This document shows positions 8,296 through 16,620 of a stretch of 27,720 bases of DNA, in pieces; the first letter of the stretch is position 1, and every line of letters begins with the position of its first letter. Origin of the DNA: JAWVZH01 sp033722295 (GTDB taxonomy: Bacteria > Bacteroidota > Bacteroidia > Chitinophagales > Saprospiraceae). The stretch is from NCBI GenBank assembly GCA_033722295.1, contig JAWVZH010000020.1:1-27720 (forward strand). Direction: 5' to 3'. Below the pieces are notes generated by a model. The model was given only the letters and a program-made list of their open reading frames with translations, ran no database searches and had not been told where the DNA came from. The position numbers and the translations under genes are program-made.

Positions 8296-9561
8296 TCAGA
8301 TAAATTTCAAAATGTATTTGTTCTTCTTGCCATTCTCAATAAAAACAAAACTGCCTGCAATGATATCTCCGGATTCAATGACATGATCCATATTGACGAC
8401 CTTCTCCTTATTAACAGCAAGCGCATTGCCCTTGATTGACCTTTGAACCTCGCTCTTTGAAGAGAAGATATCTGTATTCTCCGCCAGCAAGGCTATAGTT
8501 TCCTTTCCGATCAATTCTGAAGGGAGTTCGAAAGAAGGGATCACCCTGGCCACTTGATCAATGGTATCATGATCAAAAGACATCACCTCCTCGTGTGAAG
8601 TCTTCCTGCCAAAGATCAGTTCACTTACCCTTTTTGCTCTTTCACAAGCCGTTGATGAGTGAACCCGTGTGGTCATCTCTTCTGCGAGCATTCGCTTCAG
8701 ATTATTGGGATTGGACGTTTCTCGCTCCAATGTCTCTATCTCATCCTTGGATAATAGTGAAAAGTACCGGAATAATTTGGAAAGATCGGCATCATCGGCA
8801 TTTATCCAGAATTGATAGAACTCATACGGGCTGGTCATCTCCGGATCCAACCAGATATTGTCTCCTTCGGATTTACCAAATTTTGAACCATCCGATTTTG
8901 TCAATAGCGGGGTAGTAACTGCATAGACCTTCGCTCCCTCCTCAGATCGACGAATGAATTCAGTTCCGGTCGTAATATTCCCCCACTGATCACTTCCACC
9001 CATCTGTAGTGCGCAGTCAAATGATCGATACAGTTTCAAAAAGTCGTAACCCTGTAGAACCTGATAACTGAATTCGGTATAGGAAAGTCCGACTTCGAGG
9101 CGGTTCTTAACTGAATCCTTGGACATCATATAATTAACCGTCAGGGTCTTTCCCAGGTCTCGCAGATATTCGAGGACATTCATGTCCTTGTAAAAGTCAT
9201 AGTTGTTCACAAAAACCGGCTCTGGGCCCTCATCGAATGACAATAGTTTTTTGACCTGTTCGGTTTGAGCAGCAAGGTTCTTATCAAGTTCCTGGTAATC
9301 CAATAATTGTCTTTCCTTGTCCTTACCAGAAGGGTCACCGATCCTTCCAGTCGCTCCGCCCATGAGTACAATGGGTTGGTGACCGGACATTTTAAAAAAG
9401 GAAAGGATCATGATCTGCACCAGATTTCCTATGGTCAGACTTTTCGCTGTAGGGTCGAAGCCGATATACCCTCGTTGCCCGGGAGTCGAAAGATATTCTT
9501 CGACACCGTCGATTTTATTGTGGATCATTCCTCTCCACTCTAATTCTTGTAAAAAGTCCAT
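8296..9561 (-). CDS. tyrS: Tyrosine--tRNA ligase
   Basis: Charges tRNA-Tyr with tyrosine in the cytoplasm. The 421-residue length matches bacterial TyrRS. The class I HIGH-type signature is in FDPTAKSLTIGNL (about residues 35-47), the tyrosine-binding region is QVLQGYDFLKLY and QMGGSDQWGNITTGTE, and the KMSKS loop is KFGKS (about 227-231). An S4-like RNA-binding domain closes the protein (about residues 360-421). I start at the ATG at 9561 (MDFLQELEWRGM), which matches the family N-terminus, and not at a TTG seven codons upstream. A perfect TAnnTTTG -7 box lies about 20 bp upstream. The gene is divergent from the FtsX-type permease with only 43 bp between the two starts. Confidence 0.96.
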   Translation of the reverse strand: MDFLQELEWRGMIHNKIDGVEEYLSTPGQRGYIGFDPTAKSLTIGNLVQIMILSFFKMSGHQPIVLMGGATGRIGDPSGKDKERQLLDYQELDKNLAAQTEQVKKLLSFDEGPEPVFVNNYDFYKDMNVLEYLRDLGKTLTVNYMMSKDSVKNRLEVGLSYTEFSYQVLQGYDFLKLYRSFDCALQMGGSDQWGNITTGTEFIRRSEEGAKVYAVTTPLLTKSDGSKFGKSEGDNIWLDPEMTSPYEFYQFWINADDADLSKLFRYFSLLSKDEIETLERETSNPNNLKRMLAEEMTTRVHSSTACERAKRVSELIFGRKTSHEEVMSFDHDTIDQVARVIPSFELPSELIGKETIALLAENTDIFSSKSEVQRSIKGNALAVNKEKVVNMDHVIESGDIIAGSFVFIENGKKNKYILKFI

Positions 9562-9571
9562 ACCTTTCGAG

Positions 9572-9587
9572 CTTTGCGGCAAAGTTA
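9572..9587 (-). promoter_or_regulatory. Predicted tyrS -7 box (TAACTTTG) overlapping a short palindrome
   Basis: On the minus strand 9587-9580 reads TAACTTTG, an exact match to the Bacteroidota -7 consensus TAnnTTTG. It predicts transcription starting near 9573 and a very short tyrS leader. A possible -33 TTG lies about 15 bp further upstream, which is a little short. The box overlaps the palindrome CTTTGC-G-GCAAAG at 9572-9584, in the middle of the 43-bp divergent gap, so a regulator bound there could affect both tyrS and the permease gene. Confidence 0.5.
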
Positions 9588-9604
9588 AAAAACCCGGTCA
9601 TTCA

Positions 9605-10873
9605 ATGGGCCTAGTGAGCTTCATTTCGAACCGTACGGTATTATCCACATCATCCGGTCTCACCTTATGGATATTGAGGCTGGGTATTTTCACTACCGCC
9701 ATTACCATTGCGGTCATGGTCATGGCATCTGCTATCATCAATGGCTTCCAGACTCAGATCCAGGAGAAAATATTCGGTTTCTGGGGACATGTCCAGATCA
9801 GCAATCTTTCTATCAGCGAAAATTATGAAGGTGTTCCAGTAAAAGTAACCACCGGAATGATGGATACTCTGCGGAATATCGAAGAAGTCACCATTACCAA
9901 ACGGTCAGGTGATCGATACAGCACAAAAGGTGGAATTCGTCACGTTCAGACCACCGCGATGTTGCCCGGCATCATCAAAGGAGATGACCTCCTGGAAGGT
10001 ATAATATTAAAAGGGATCGATGAGAATTTCGATCTGGCCTTCTTCGATAATTTCCTCAAGCAAGGAGACGCACTCAGAGTAGGGGAGTCAAGCATGGACA
10101 AGGCTGTTATTTCTGAACAAACAGCAGCTAGGACCGGACTGCAACTGGGAGACCGCCTTGATCTTTATTTCGTTATTGGCCGTAAGCAGTTTCCAAGAAA
10201 GTTCACGGTAGCTGGAATATACAGAACGGGATTGGAGGAATATGATCGCAAATTCATTCTGGTAGATATCGGGGAGGTCAAGCAACTGATCAACTGGAAC
10301 GAGAATGAAGTGGGAGAAATAGAGATCTTCGTAGATCACATCGAGGACGCCCCCCTCATCGCTGACTATATATATTATGAGGTCATTCCCGATGACCTTT
10401 ATGCAGAATCCATCAAAGACAAATATCCAGGCATATTCGAATGGCTGGAGCTACAATCCGTCAACGAGATCGTAATTCTGGGCCTGATGCTCATCGTTTG
10501 CATTTTGAATATGGTTACTATACTGCTGATACTCATCCTCGAAAAAACCAATATGATCGGTATATTAAAAGCGTTGGGAGCGAACAACTGGACATTGCGT
10601 CAACTCTTCCTAGGTCAGGGATTCTATATCCTGTTCCGGGGCCTGATCATAGGTAATATACTTGGTATCGGTATTTGTTTTATACAGAAGTGGACCGGGT
10701 TTCTATCTCTGAATGAAGCCGACTATTATCTTGCTACAGTTCCTGTAGACTTCGATTGGGTCTTCATTGGCCTGATCAATGCAGGAACAATTCTGGCGGT
10801 ATTGCTCTTTCTTTTACTTCCGACAGTCCTGGTTGCAAAGATCTCTCCTGTAAAAGTTATTCAGTTCAAATAG
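9605..10873 (+). CDS. FtsX-like ABC transporter permease (LolC/LolE type)
   Basis: A 422-residue inner-membrane protein with the topology of MacB/LolCE-type permeases: one N-terminal helix (about residues 19-45), a large periplasmic domain (about 50-285), then three helices at about 289-313, 338-360 and 386-411. The cytoplasmic loop after the second helix, EKTNMIGILKALGANNWTLRQLF, is the family's coupling segment for the ATPase, and the C-terminus ends with the usual ISPVKVIQFK. In Bacteroidota such proteins are annotated as lipoprotein-releasing or general FtsX permeases; the substrate is not known, and no ATPase gene is adjacent. The frame stays open upstream to 9410, but that part runs antisense to tyrS, so I use the ATG at 9605 (MGLVSFISNRTV). 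Confidence 0.87.
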   Translation: MGLVSFISNRTVLSTSSGLTLWILRLGIFTTAITIAVMVMASAIINGFQTQIQEKIFGFWGHVQISNLSISENYEGVPVKVTTGMMDTLRNIEEVTITKRSGDRYSTKGGIRHVQTTAMLPGIIKGDDLLEGIILKGIDENFDLAFFDNFLKQGDALRVGESSMDKAVISEQTAARTGLQLGDRLDLYFVIGRKQFPRKFTVAGIYRTGLEEYDRKFILVDIGEVKQLINWNENEVGEIEIFVDHIEDAPLIADYIYYEVIPDDLYAESIKDKYPGIFEWLELQSVNEIVILGLMLIVCILNMVTILLILILEKTNMIGILKALGANNWTLRQLFLGQGFYILFRGLIIGNILGIGICFIQKWTGFLSLNEADYYLATVPVDFDWVFIGLINAGTILAVLLFLLLPTVLVAKISPVKVIQFK

Positions 10874-11029
10874 CATTGTCAAAACCCAGCGCCACCTCAT
10901 CACATGCGAGGATTCTCATGAGCAACAAGCCCATTATCGTTCTGGATGTTCATTTTGTTGGCGTGGTGTTTGTGATATATGATTAAGGTCGTATCATTGT
11001 TCTCAAGAGCTACAAAGAGATGAATTCAG

Positions 11030-11986
11030 ATGATCCATTATTATACCACGGACAAAGGAAAGTTGGTGGAGCTGGATGCTCCGCAGCGTGGATGCTGGAT
11101 CCACATCTCGCCGCCTATTGATGTAGAGGATCTTAAAGAGATCTCTGAAGAGCACGCTATACCTCTGGACTTTCTTACCGATTCTCTGGATATGGACGAA
11201 AGATCTCGTTATGAGAAGGAGGAAGACGTAAGACTCATACTTATCAATAGTCCGATCCTCAATGACGATGAATATCTTGATAATGAGGCCTTTTATATCA
11301 CTTCACCGATCGGCATCATTTTAACAGCCAAAAACATCTTCACCATCAGCCCTGTCAATGCTCCAGTCATAGACCGGTTCCTTGAAGGCAGAGTGAAGTC
11401 CGTCAATATCAACAGGGAAGATAAATTTGTCCTGCAGATCCTCGAACAAACAGTGTTCAGCTTTTTGGACAGTCTTAAAAAATTGAATTTAAAGAGGCAT
11501 CTGATAGAACGTGAGTTGTACGACAGCAGCAGGACGAGTGAACTCCAACAATTGCTCAGAATAGAAAAGAGCCTGGTTTATTTCGTGAATAGTCTGAGTA
11601 GCAATGAGCTGCTTAAGCTTAAAATGAAAAGAACTGATTTTCTGGGCCTGAAGAACGATGAAGTGCTTACGGATCTTTTCGAGGATATCATTATTGATAA
11701 TGGTCAGGCTCTGGAGATGGCCAACGTTTATACCAATATCCTCAGCGGCACTATGGAAGCATACGCCTCTATAATATCTAATAACCTGAATATTTTTATC
11801 CAACGCCTGACGGTTGTGACCATAATATTGATGGTTCCTACTCTGGTAGCCAGTTTCTATGGCATGAACGTTCCATTGCCGTTTGGACATGAGGAGTCCG
11901 AGAATGTTTTCGTGTATATCGTCATCGTTTCCGTCATTGTGTCACTTTTCCTCGCCTGGTTTTTCCGTCGTAAGAATTTCTTTTAG
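11030..11986 (+). CDS. corA: CorA-type magnesium/divalent cation transporter
   Basis: A 318-residue inner-membrane channel for Mg2+ (and often Co2+). The N-terminal two thirds form the cytoplasmic alpha/beta and long-helix domain. Two C-terminal helices (about residues 255-276 and 293-311) flank the signature YGMN at 277-280, the selectivity-filter motif of the CorA family; it is followed by VPLPFGHEESEN, the short acidic outer loop, and a basic C-terminus (RRKNFF). Length and layout are normal for the family. It is preceded by 156 bp without a gene. No M-box-like riboswitch was evident to me in that gap, which holds only a weak hairpin. Confidence 0.94.
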   Translation: MIHYYTTDKGKLVELDAPQRGCWIHISPPIDVEDLKEISEEHAIPLDFLTDSLDMDERSRYEKEEDVRLILINSPILNDDEYLDNEAFYITSPIGIILTAKNIFTISPVNAPVIDRFLEGRVKSVNINREDKFVLQILEQTVFSFLDSLKKLNLKRHLIERELYDSSRTSELQQLLRIEKSLVYFVNSLSSNELLKLKMKRTDFLGLKNDEVLTDLFEDIIIDNGQALEMANVYTNILSGTMEAYASIISNNLNIFIQRLTVVTIILMVPTLVASFYGMNVPLPFGHEESENVFVYIVIVSVIVSLFLAWFFRRKNFF

Positions 11987-12414
11987 AGGCTATTCGGTCA
12001 GCTCTGGTTGCAGGGCATCACATACCTTAATCATTTCCGAAAGTTCTGATTTTTACATTAATAGCTGGAGTTATCCACAGCCGATAATTCGATTAACATT
12101 ATATATTACGCTGTCGTCTAATATGTTACGGAGCTTTTCCACAACCTGTTGATAACTTTTGGTTAACACACGACTTTTTTACTATTACTTTGTATCTACT
12201 CATGAGAAATTTCTTTAATACGATTGAGAGAAATTACTGAGTAAGGATAGAGCGGCATAAGTACTGTTTTATAAATATATACACATTATTAATTATTATA
12301 TATAAAAATAATGCTTATATATTTTGTGTGTAAAAAGCACTTTTGATACTTTTAACACATGATGAGAACATGACATATGAAATATCTGATTTTTAGACGA
12401 AAAAGGAGTGTGTA
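11987..12414. other. 428-bp AT-rich intergenic region before nrdB
   Basis: No gene is visible here. The first part (to about 12060) has no striking structure. From 12071 several DnaA-box-like 9-mers occur, and from about 12255 to 12330 the sequence is almost pure A/T. CATTATT (12284-12290) and AATAATG (12307-12313) form an inverted repeat flanked by ACAC (12281) and GTGT (12326-12329) sequences; this could be a degenerate pair of NrdR-type boxes about 33 bp apart, but each keeps only one good half. A weak promoter candidate is TTTG at 12158-12161 with TTACTTTG at 12185-12192, which misses one consensus base. Confidence 0.6.
12071..12155. promoter_or_regulatory. Candidate DnaA-box cluster
   Basis: TTATCCACA at 12071-12079 is an exact consensus DnaA box (+). 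TTTTCCACA at 12135-12143 (+) fits the relaxed TTWTNCACA form. TTATCAACA on the minus strand at 12155-12147 has one mismatch. Two further 8-of-9 matches lie downstream at 12277-12285 (+) and 12325-12333 (-), next to the AT-rich tract. The cluster could be a replication origin or a DnaA-controlled nrd promoter region, as DnaA sites are known upstream of E. coli nrdAB. Confidence 0.45.
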
Positions 12415-13392
12415 ATGACCCAGTTGAATGAACCCTTATTAACAGAAAATCCCAGAAGATTTGTTTTATTCCCGATAGAACACGATGATATTTGGAAGTT
12501 TTACAAGAAATCCGAGGCCAGTTTCTGGACTGCTGAAGAGATCGATCTTCAGCAAGATCTGTCAGACTGGAACAAGAAACTCAATGACGACGAAAAGCAC
12601 TTTATAAAACATGTGCTGGCCTTTTTTGCGGCAAGCGATGGTATCGTCAATGAAAACCTGGCTGAAAATATGGTCAATGAGGTACAGTATACCGAGGCCA
12701 AGTTTTTCTACGGATTTCAGATCATGATGGAGAACATACATTCCGAAACCTATTCCCTCCTGATCGACACATATATAGATGATAAGAAGGAAAAGGACTT
12801 CCTGTTCAATGCAGTAGAAAATCTGGAGTGTGTAAAGAAAAAAGCAGATTGGGCTTTGAGATGGATCGATAATGGCTCTTTTACAGAACGCCTTATAGCA
12901 TTTGCTGCTGTAGAAGGTATATTCTTCAGCGGATCATTTTGTTCTATCTTCTGGCTGAAGAAAAGAGGCCTGATGCCAGGTCTTTCGTTTTCAAATGAAC
13001 TCATAAGCAGAGATGAAGGCATGCATTGTGATTTTGCATGTTTACTATATAACCAACACATTGAGAATAAACTCCCTAAAGAAACAGTAGAAAAGGTCAT
13101 CACCAACGCCGTGGACATCGAGAAGGAATTCGTCACCGATGCGATTCCAGTGAATCTCATCGGGATGAATGCCGAACTCATGTGCCAGTATATCGAATTT
13201 GTTGCTGACCGCTTACTCGTTTCACTTGGTAATGACAAGGTCTACAATGCCGAGAATCCGTTTCCATGGATGGAGATGATCTCGCTTCAGGGTAAAACCA
13301 ACTTCTTTGAAAAAAGAGTTGGAGATTATCAGAAAGCAGGCGTCAATGTCCAAAAGGATAAACAGATATTCTCGCTGGATGAGGACTTCTAG
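12415..13392 (+). CDS. nrdB: Class Ia ribonucleotide reductase, small (radical-generating) subunit
   Basis: Houses the diiron-tyrosyl radical that drives reduction of ribonucleotides by NrdA. The 325-residue protein closely follows the eukaryote-like R2 pattern (FWTAEEIDLQQD; HVLAFFAASDGIVNENL; MENIHSETYSLLIDTYI). By alignment with mouse R2 the iron ligands are Asp44, Glu106, His109, Glu167, Glu201 and His204, and the radical tyrosine is Tyr113 (HSETY); all are present, so the subunit should form a conventional tyrosyl radical. It is followed after 84 bp by nrdA on the same strand, giving an nrdB-nrdA operon. The 428-bp upstream region probably carries its regulation. Confidence 0.97.
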   Translation: MTQLNEPLLTENPRRFVLFPIEHDDIWKFYKKSEASFWTAEEIDLQQDLSDWNKKLNDDEKHFIKHVLAFFAASDGIVNENLAENMVNEVQYTEAKFFYGFQIMMENIHSETYSLLIDTYIDDKKEKDFLFNAVENLECVKKKADWALRWIDNGSFTERLIAFAAVEGIFFSGSFCSIFWLKKRGLMPGLSFSNELISRDEGMHCDFACLLYNQHIENKLPKETVEKVITNAVDIEKEFVTDAIPVNLIGMNAELMCQYIEFVADRLLVSLGNDKVYNAENPFPWMEMISLQGKTNFFEKRVGDYQKAGVNVQKDKQIFSLDEDF

Positions 13393-13476
13393 TCCTTTGT
13401 CCTGACCTGAGAATCCTACACCGTTACTTACACTACTTTTTGATCAACCATTTTTTAACCGTTCAACCTCCCCGCT

Positions 13477-15879
13477 ATGCAAGTAGTCAAACGATCTGGA
13501 AAAAGAGAAAATGTCAGTTTTGACAAAATAACAGCCCGTGTAAAGAAACTGTGTTATGGGCTCAACATGGACTATGTCGAGCCTATAGAAATTGCGAAAA
13601 AGGTCATTCAGGGATTGTATGATGGGGTCACCACCTCAGACCTTGACAACCTCGCTGCTGAAACTGCCGCGACAATGTCGACCACACATCCTGATTATGC
13701 ACTTTTGGCCGCAAGGATCGCTATTTCCAACCTCCACAAGAATACCGATAAGTCCTTCGCTAAAACCATGGAAGCACTCTATAACTACGTGGACCCAAAA
13801 ACAGATGAAAAAGCAGGCCTTATAGGTGATTCCACGATTAAGATCATTCGAAAGCACGCAGACAAACTGGATAGCGCCATAATCTATGATCGGGATTACA
13901 ATTTCGATTTCTTCGGTTTTAAAACACTGGAAAGGAGCTATCTGCTCAAAATGGATGGTAAGGTTGTTGAACGACCACAACATATGTTGATGCGTACTGC
14001 GGTCGGCATACATGGCGAGGATCTTAAAAGCGCGATACAGACATATAACTTGATGTCGGAGAAGTGGTTTATCCATGCGACTCCAACATTGTTCAATGCA
14101 GGAACTCCAAAACCCCAATTGTCATCCTGTTTCCTGTTGTCCATGACCGAGGACAGCATATCCGGAATTTTTGAAACTCTCTCCAGATGTGCCAAGATCT
14201 CACAGTCCGCAGGTGGCATTGGACTGAGCATCCACAACATCAGAGCACAGGGTAGTTATATCAAAGGAACAGGAGGCACGAGCAATGGTATCATCCCAAT
14301 GCTGAAAGTTTATAATGACACCGCACGGTATGTTGATCAGGGAGGCGGCAAGAGGAAAGGAGCGTTTGCCGTATATATCGAACCTTGGCATGCAGATATC
14401 CATGAATTCCTGGATCTCAAGAAAAATCATGGCAAGGAAGAACTCAGGGCAAGAGACCTCTTCTATGCTATGTGGATTCCTGACCTGTTCATGGAGCGTG
14501 TCAAAGAGAACGGTGACTGGTCTTTATTCTGTCCAAACGAAGCACCTGACCTTCATGAAACTTACGGTGGAGAGTTCGAAGCGCTCTATCATAAATACGA
14601 GAAAGAAGGAAGGGCAAGAAAAGTGGTGAAGGCCCAGGACCTCTGGTTCAAGATACTGGAGTCTCAGATCGAAACAGGTACGCCTTATATTCTATATAAG
14701 GACGCGGCCAACAGGAAGAGCAATCAGAAGAACCTGGGTACAATAAAGTCGAGCAACCTGTGCACCGAGATCATGGAATACACCTCTCCGGACGAGGTCG
14801 CTGTATGTAATTTGGCTTCTCTAAGCTTGCCAAAATTCATCGACAATGGAAAATTTGATTTCGACAAACTCCACGAGATCACGCGGGTGGTTACTCGAAA
14901 TCTCAACAAGATCATAGATATCAATTACTATCCCATAAAGGAGGCAGAAAGATCGAATCTCAGACACCGTCCGATCGGCATTGGTGTACAGGGGTTGGCC
15001 GATACATACCTCATGATGGGTATGCCATTCGACGGAGATGAAGCCAGAAAGCTCAACAAGGATATCTTCGAAACGATCTACCACGCCTCATTGACAGAAT
15101 CCAACGTATTGGCCAAGAAAGAAGGACCTTACGAGACTTATGAGGGATCACCTGTGAGCCAGGGAGTTCTGCAATATGACATGTGGGGTGTGACACCTTC
15201 AGATCGTTGGGACTGGAAAGGACTGAAAAAGAAGATCAAGGCCAACGGTGTACGAAATAGCTTGCTGCTTGCTCCAATGCCAACAGCCTCTACTTCTCAG
15301 ATACTTGGAAATAATGAGTGCATAGAGCCTTATACTTCCAATATCTACACAAGAAGGACGCTTTCTGGAGAGTACATAGTGATCAACAAGCATTTACTGA
15401 AAGACCTGATCGAACTGGATCTTTGGAACGATGACATGAAGGAGCAATTAATGGCAGCTAATGGTTCGGTACAGGAGATCGAAGGATTGCCTGCAAAGAT
15501 CAAGGAGATGTACAAGACGGTATATGAGATAAGCCAGAAGGCCATCATCGATCAGGCCGCTGACCGGGGAGCATATATATGTCAAAGTCAGAGTCTTAAC
15601 CTGTTCGTTGAAAATCCATCTTTTGCGAAGTTGTCATCCATGCATTTCTATGGCTGGCAAAAAGGCTTGAAGACCGGTATGTATTACCTGAGATCAAAAG
15701 CCGCAGTGGATCCGATCAAGTTCACGTTAAGCGAAAAACATCAGCGTAAGTATATAAAAGCTACTGCTGCGGCAGCCGTCACCAACGGTGAAGAGGTCCA
15801 GATTAGCGAGGCTGAACAGGCCGATACCGAAGGCCAGATATGTAATCTGGATGAGGGTTGCCTCATGTGCAGCGGTTAA
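13477..15879 (+). CDS. nrdA: Class Ia ribonucleotide reductase, large (catalytic) subunit
   Basis: Reduces ribonucleoside diphosphates to deoxy forms. The N-terminus (about residues 1-90) is an ATP-cone allosteric domain. Catalytic residues fall at exactly the human RRM1 numbers: Cys218 (LSSCFLL), Asn427, Cys429 and Glu431 (NLCTEI), and Cys444 (AVCNLAS). The radical-transfer tyrosine pair is in GMYYLRSKAA, and the C-terminal redox pair is CLMC in the last six residues. At 800 residues it is full length. This places it in the eukaryote-like NrdA group and not the E. coli type. It is downstream partner of nrdB, and a strong terminator follows the stop codon. Confidence 0.97.
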   Translation: MQVVKRSGKRENVSFDKITARVKKLCYGLNMDYVEPIEIAKKVIQGLYDGVTTSDLDNLAAETAATMSTTHPDYALLAARIAISNLHKNTDKSFAKTMEALYNYVDPKTDEKAGLIGDSTIKIIRKHADKLDSAIIYDRDYNFDFFGFKTLERSYLLKMDGKVVERPQHMLMRTAVGIHGEDLKSAIQTYNLMSEKWFIHATPTLFNAGTPKPQLSSCFLLSMTEDSISGIFETLSRCAKISQSAGGIGLSIHNIRAQGSYIKGTGGTSNGIIPMLKVYNDTARYVDQGGGKRKGAFAVYIEPWHADIHEFLDLKKNHGKEELRARDLFYAMWIPDLFMERVKENGDWSLFCPNEAPDLHETYGGEFEALYHKYEKEGRARKVVKAQDLWFKILESQIETGTPYILYKDAANRKSNQKNLGTIKSSNLCTEIMEYTSPDEVAVCNLASLSLPKFIDNGKFDFDKLHEITRVVTRNLNKIIDINYYPIKEAERSNLRHRPIGIGVQGLADTYLMMGMPFDGDEARKLNKDIFETIYHASLTESNVLAKKEGPYETYEGSPVSQGVLQYDMWGVTPSDRWDWKGLKKKIKANGVRNSLLLAPMPTASTSQILGNNECIEPYTSNIYTRRTLSGEYIVINKHLLKDLIELDLWNDDMKEQLMAANGSVQEIEGLPAKIKEMYKTVYEISQKAIIDQAADRGAYICQSQSLNLFVENPSFAKLSSMHFYGWQKGLKTGMYYLRSKAAVDPIKFTLSEKHQRKYIKATAAAAVTNGEEVQISEAEQADTEGQICNLDEGCLMCSG

Positions 15880-15905
15880 CATACATTTTGCAGCAATAGG
15901 TTCCG

Positions 15906-15938
15906 AAGGTGGGCCCGGTAAGCGGGTTCACCTTTTTT
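15906..15938 (+). terminator. Intrinsic terminator after nrdA
   Basis: GGTGGGCCCG (15908-15917) pairs with CGGGTTCACC (15923-15932) over 10 bp, with two G-U pairs and a GTAAG loop, extendable outward by two A-T pairs. Six T residues follow at 15933-15938. The T run is on the plus strand, so it ends nrdBA transcription. It lies in the 57-bp convergent gap and abuts the stop of the sirtuin gene. Confidence 0.85.
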
Positions 15939-16620
15939 AGGGCAGTAACTCCTCAACGATCTGGGGCACTCCGGTACCAGCATTTTCAGCAATAACTTCA
16001 TGAGGGCGTCTCTGAAGCTCAAATGATATTTGCGGACGTGGATCCACATAAATACATCGGCAATCGCCAGGTGCATAATCAATAAGACCCGCCGCAGGGT
16101 AGACCTGCAACGATGTGCCGACCACTAAAAGTAATTCAGCGCTGCTCACTATCTCAGCCGCTCTTTGCATCATCGGAACAGCCTCACCAAACCACACGAC
16201 ATGCGGTCTCAACTGGAATCCCTGTGGACAGACCTCTCCAAGCTTAATATCACCTTCTATTTCGATAAGGAATTCTTCGTTACCACTTGAACGTGCTTTT
16301 TTAAGTTCACCGTGCAGATGGACAACATCTGAGGACCCCGCTCTCTCATGGAGGTCGTCCACGTTCTGGGTTACCACAGTCACATCATAGTGACTTTCGA
16401 GCCTGGCGATAGCTATATGAGCTGGATTTGGATCAACCTCATTGAGTTGCGCGCGCCGTTGATTATAGAAATCCAGAACTAACTCCGGATCATTATGAAA
16501 GCCCTGAGGACTGGCCACTTCCATTACATCATGACCTTCCCACAATCCATTTTCATCGCGAAAGGTCTTGATACCGCTTTCTGCACTAACTCCGGCGCCT
16601 GTAAATACAACTATTCTCAT
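15937..16620 (-). CDS. cobB: Sir2-family NAD-dependent protein deacylase (CobB/SIRT5-like, zinc module lacking)
   Basis: Removes acyl groups from protein lysines using NAD+. The 227-residue protein has the Rossmann motifs GAGVSAESGI (8-17), TQNVDDLHERAG (84-95), catalytic His103 in HLHGEL, and VWFGE plus GTSLQVYPAA. Tyr52 and Arg55 (FYNQR) match the Tyr-xx-Arg pair that lets SIRT5 and CobB bind negatively charged succinyl or malonyl groups, so desuccinylase/demalonylase activity is likely. The region that normally has four zinc cysteines (about residues 105-138) holds only Cys131; the rest is replaced by ARSSGNEEF and similar polar sequence. Such zinc-free sirtuins appear to be common in Bacteroidota. 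Its ATG overlaps the stop of the upstream nnr gene by 4 bp. Confidence 0.9.
   Translation of the reverse strand: MRIVVFTGAGVSAESGIKTFRDENGLWEGHDVMEVASPQGFHNDPELVLDFYNQRRAQLNEVDPNPAHIAIARLESHYDVTVVTQNVDDLHERAGSSDVVHLHGELKKARSSGNEEFLIEIEGDIKLGEVCPQGFQLRPHVVWFGEAVPMMQRAAEIVSSAELLLVVGTSLQVYPAAGLIDYAPGDCRCIYVDPRPQISFELQRRPHEVIAENAGTGVPQIVEELLP

Noticed and set aside
9562..9582. TTG start giving tyrS seven extra residues
   Set aside because: The added residues lie in the promoter with its -7 box, and the ATG at 9561 gives the normal family N-terminus.
9410..9604. N-terminal extension of the FtsX-type permease
   Set aside because: The frame is open, but it covers the antisense of the tyrS N-terminus and adds no family sequence; the membrane protein begins naturally at the ATG at 9605.
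10756..10986. 76-codon plus-strand frame across the permease 3' end and the gap before corA
   Set aside because: Mostly an alternative frame of the permease gene, no recognisable motif and no sensible start.
10874..11029. Mg-sensing leader upstream of corA
   Set aside because: Only a weak CCTC/GAGG hairpin is present; no M-box-like multi-stem structure is apparent by eye.
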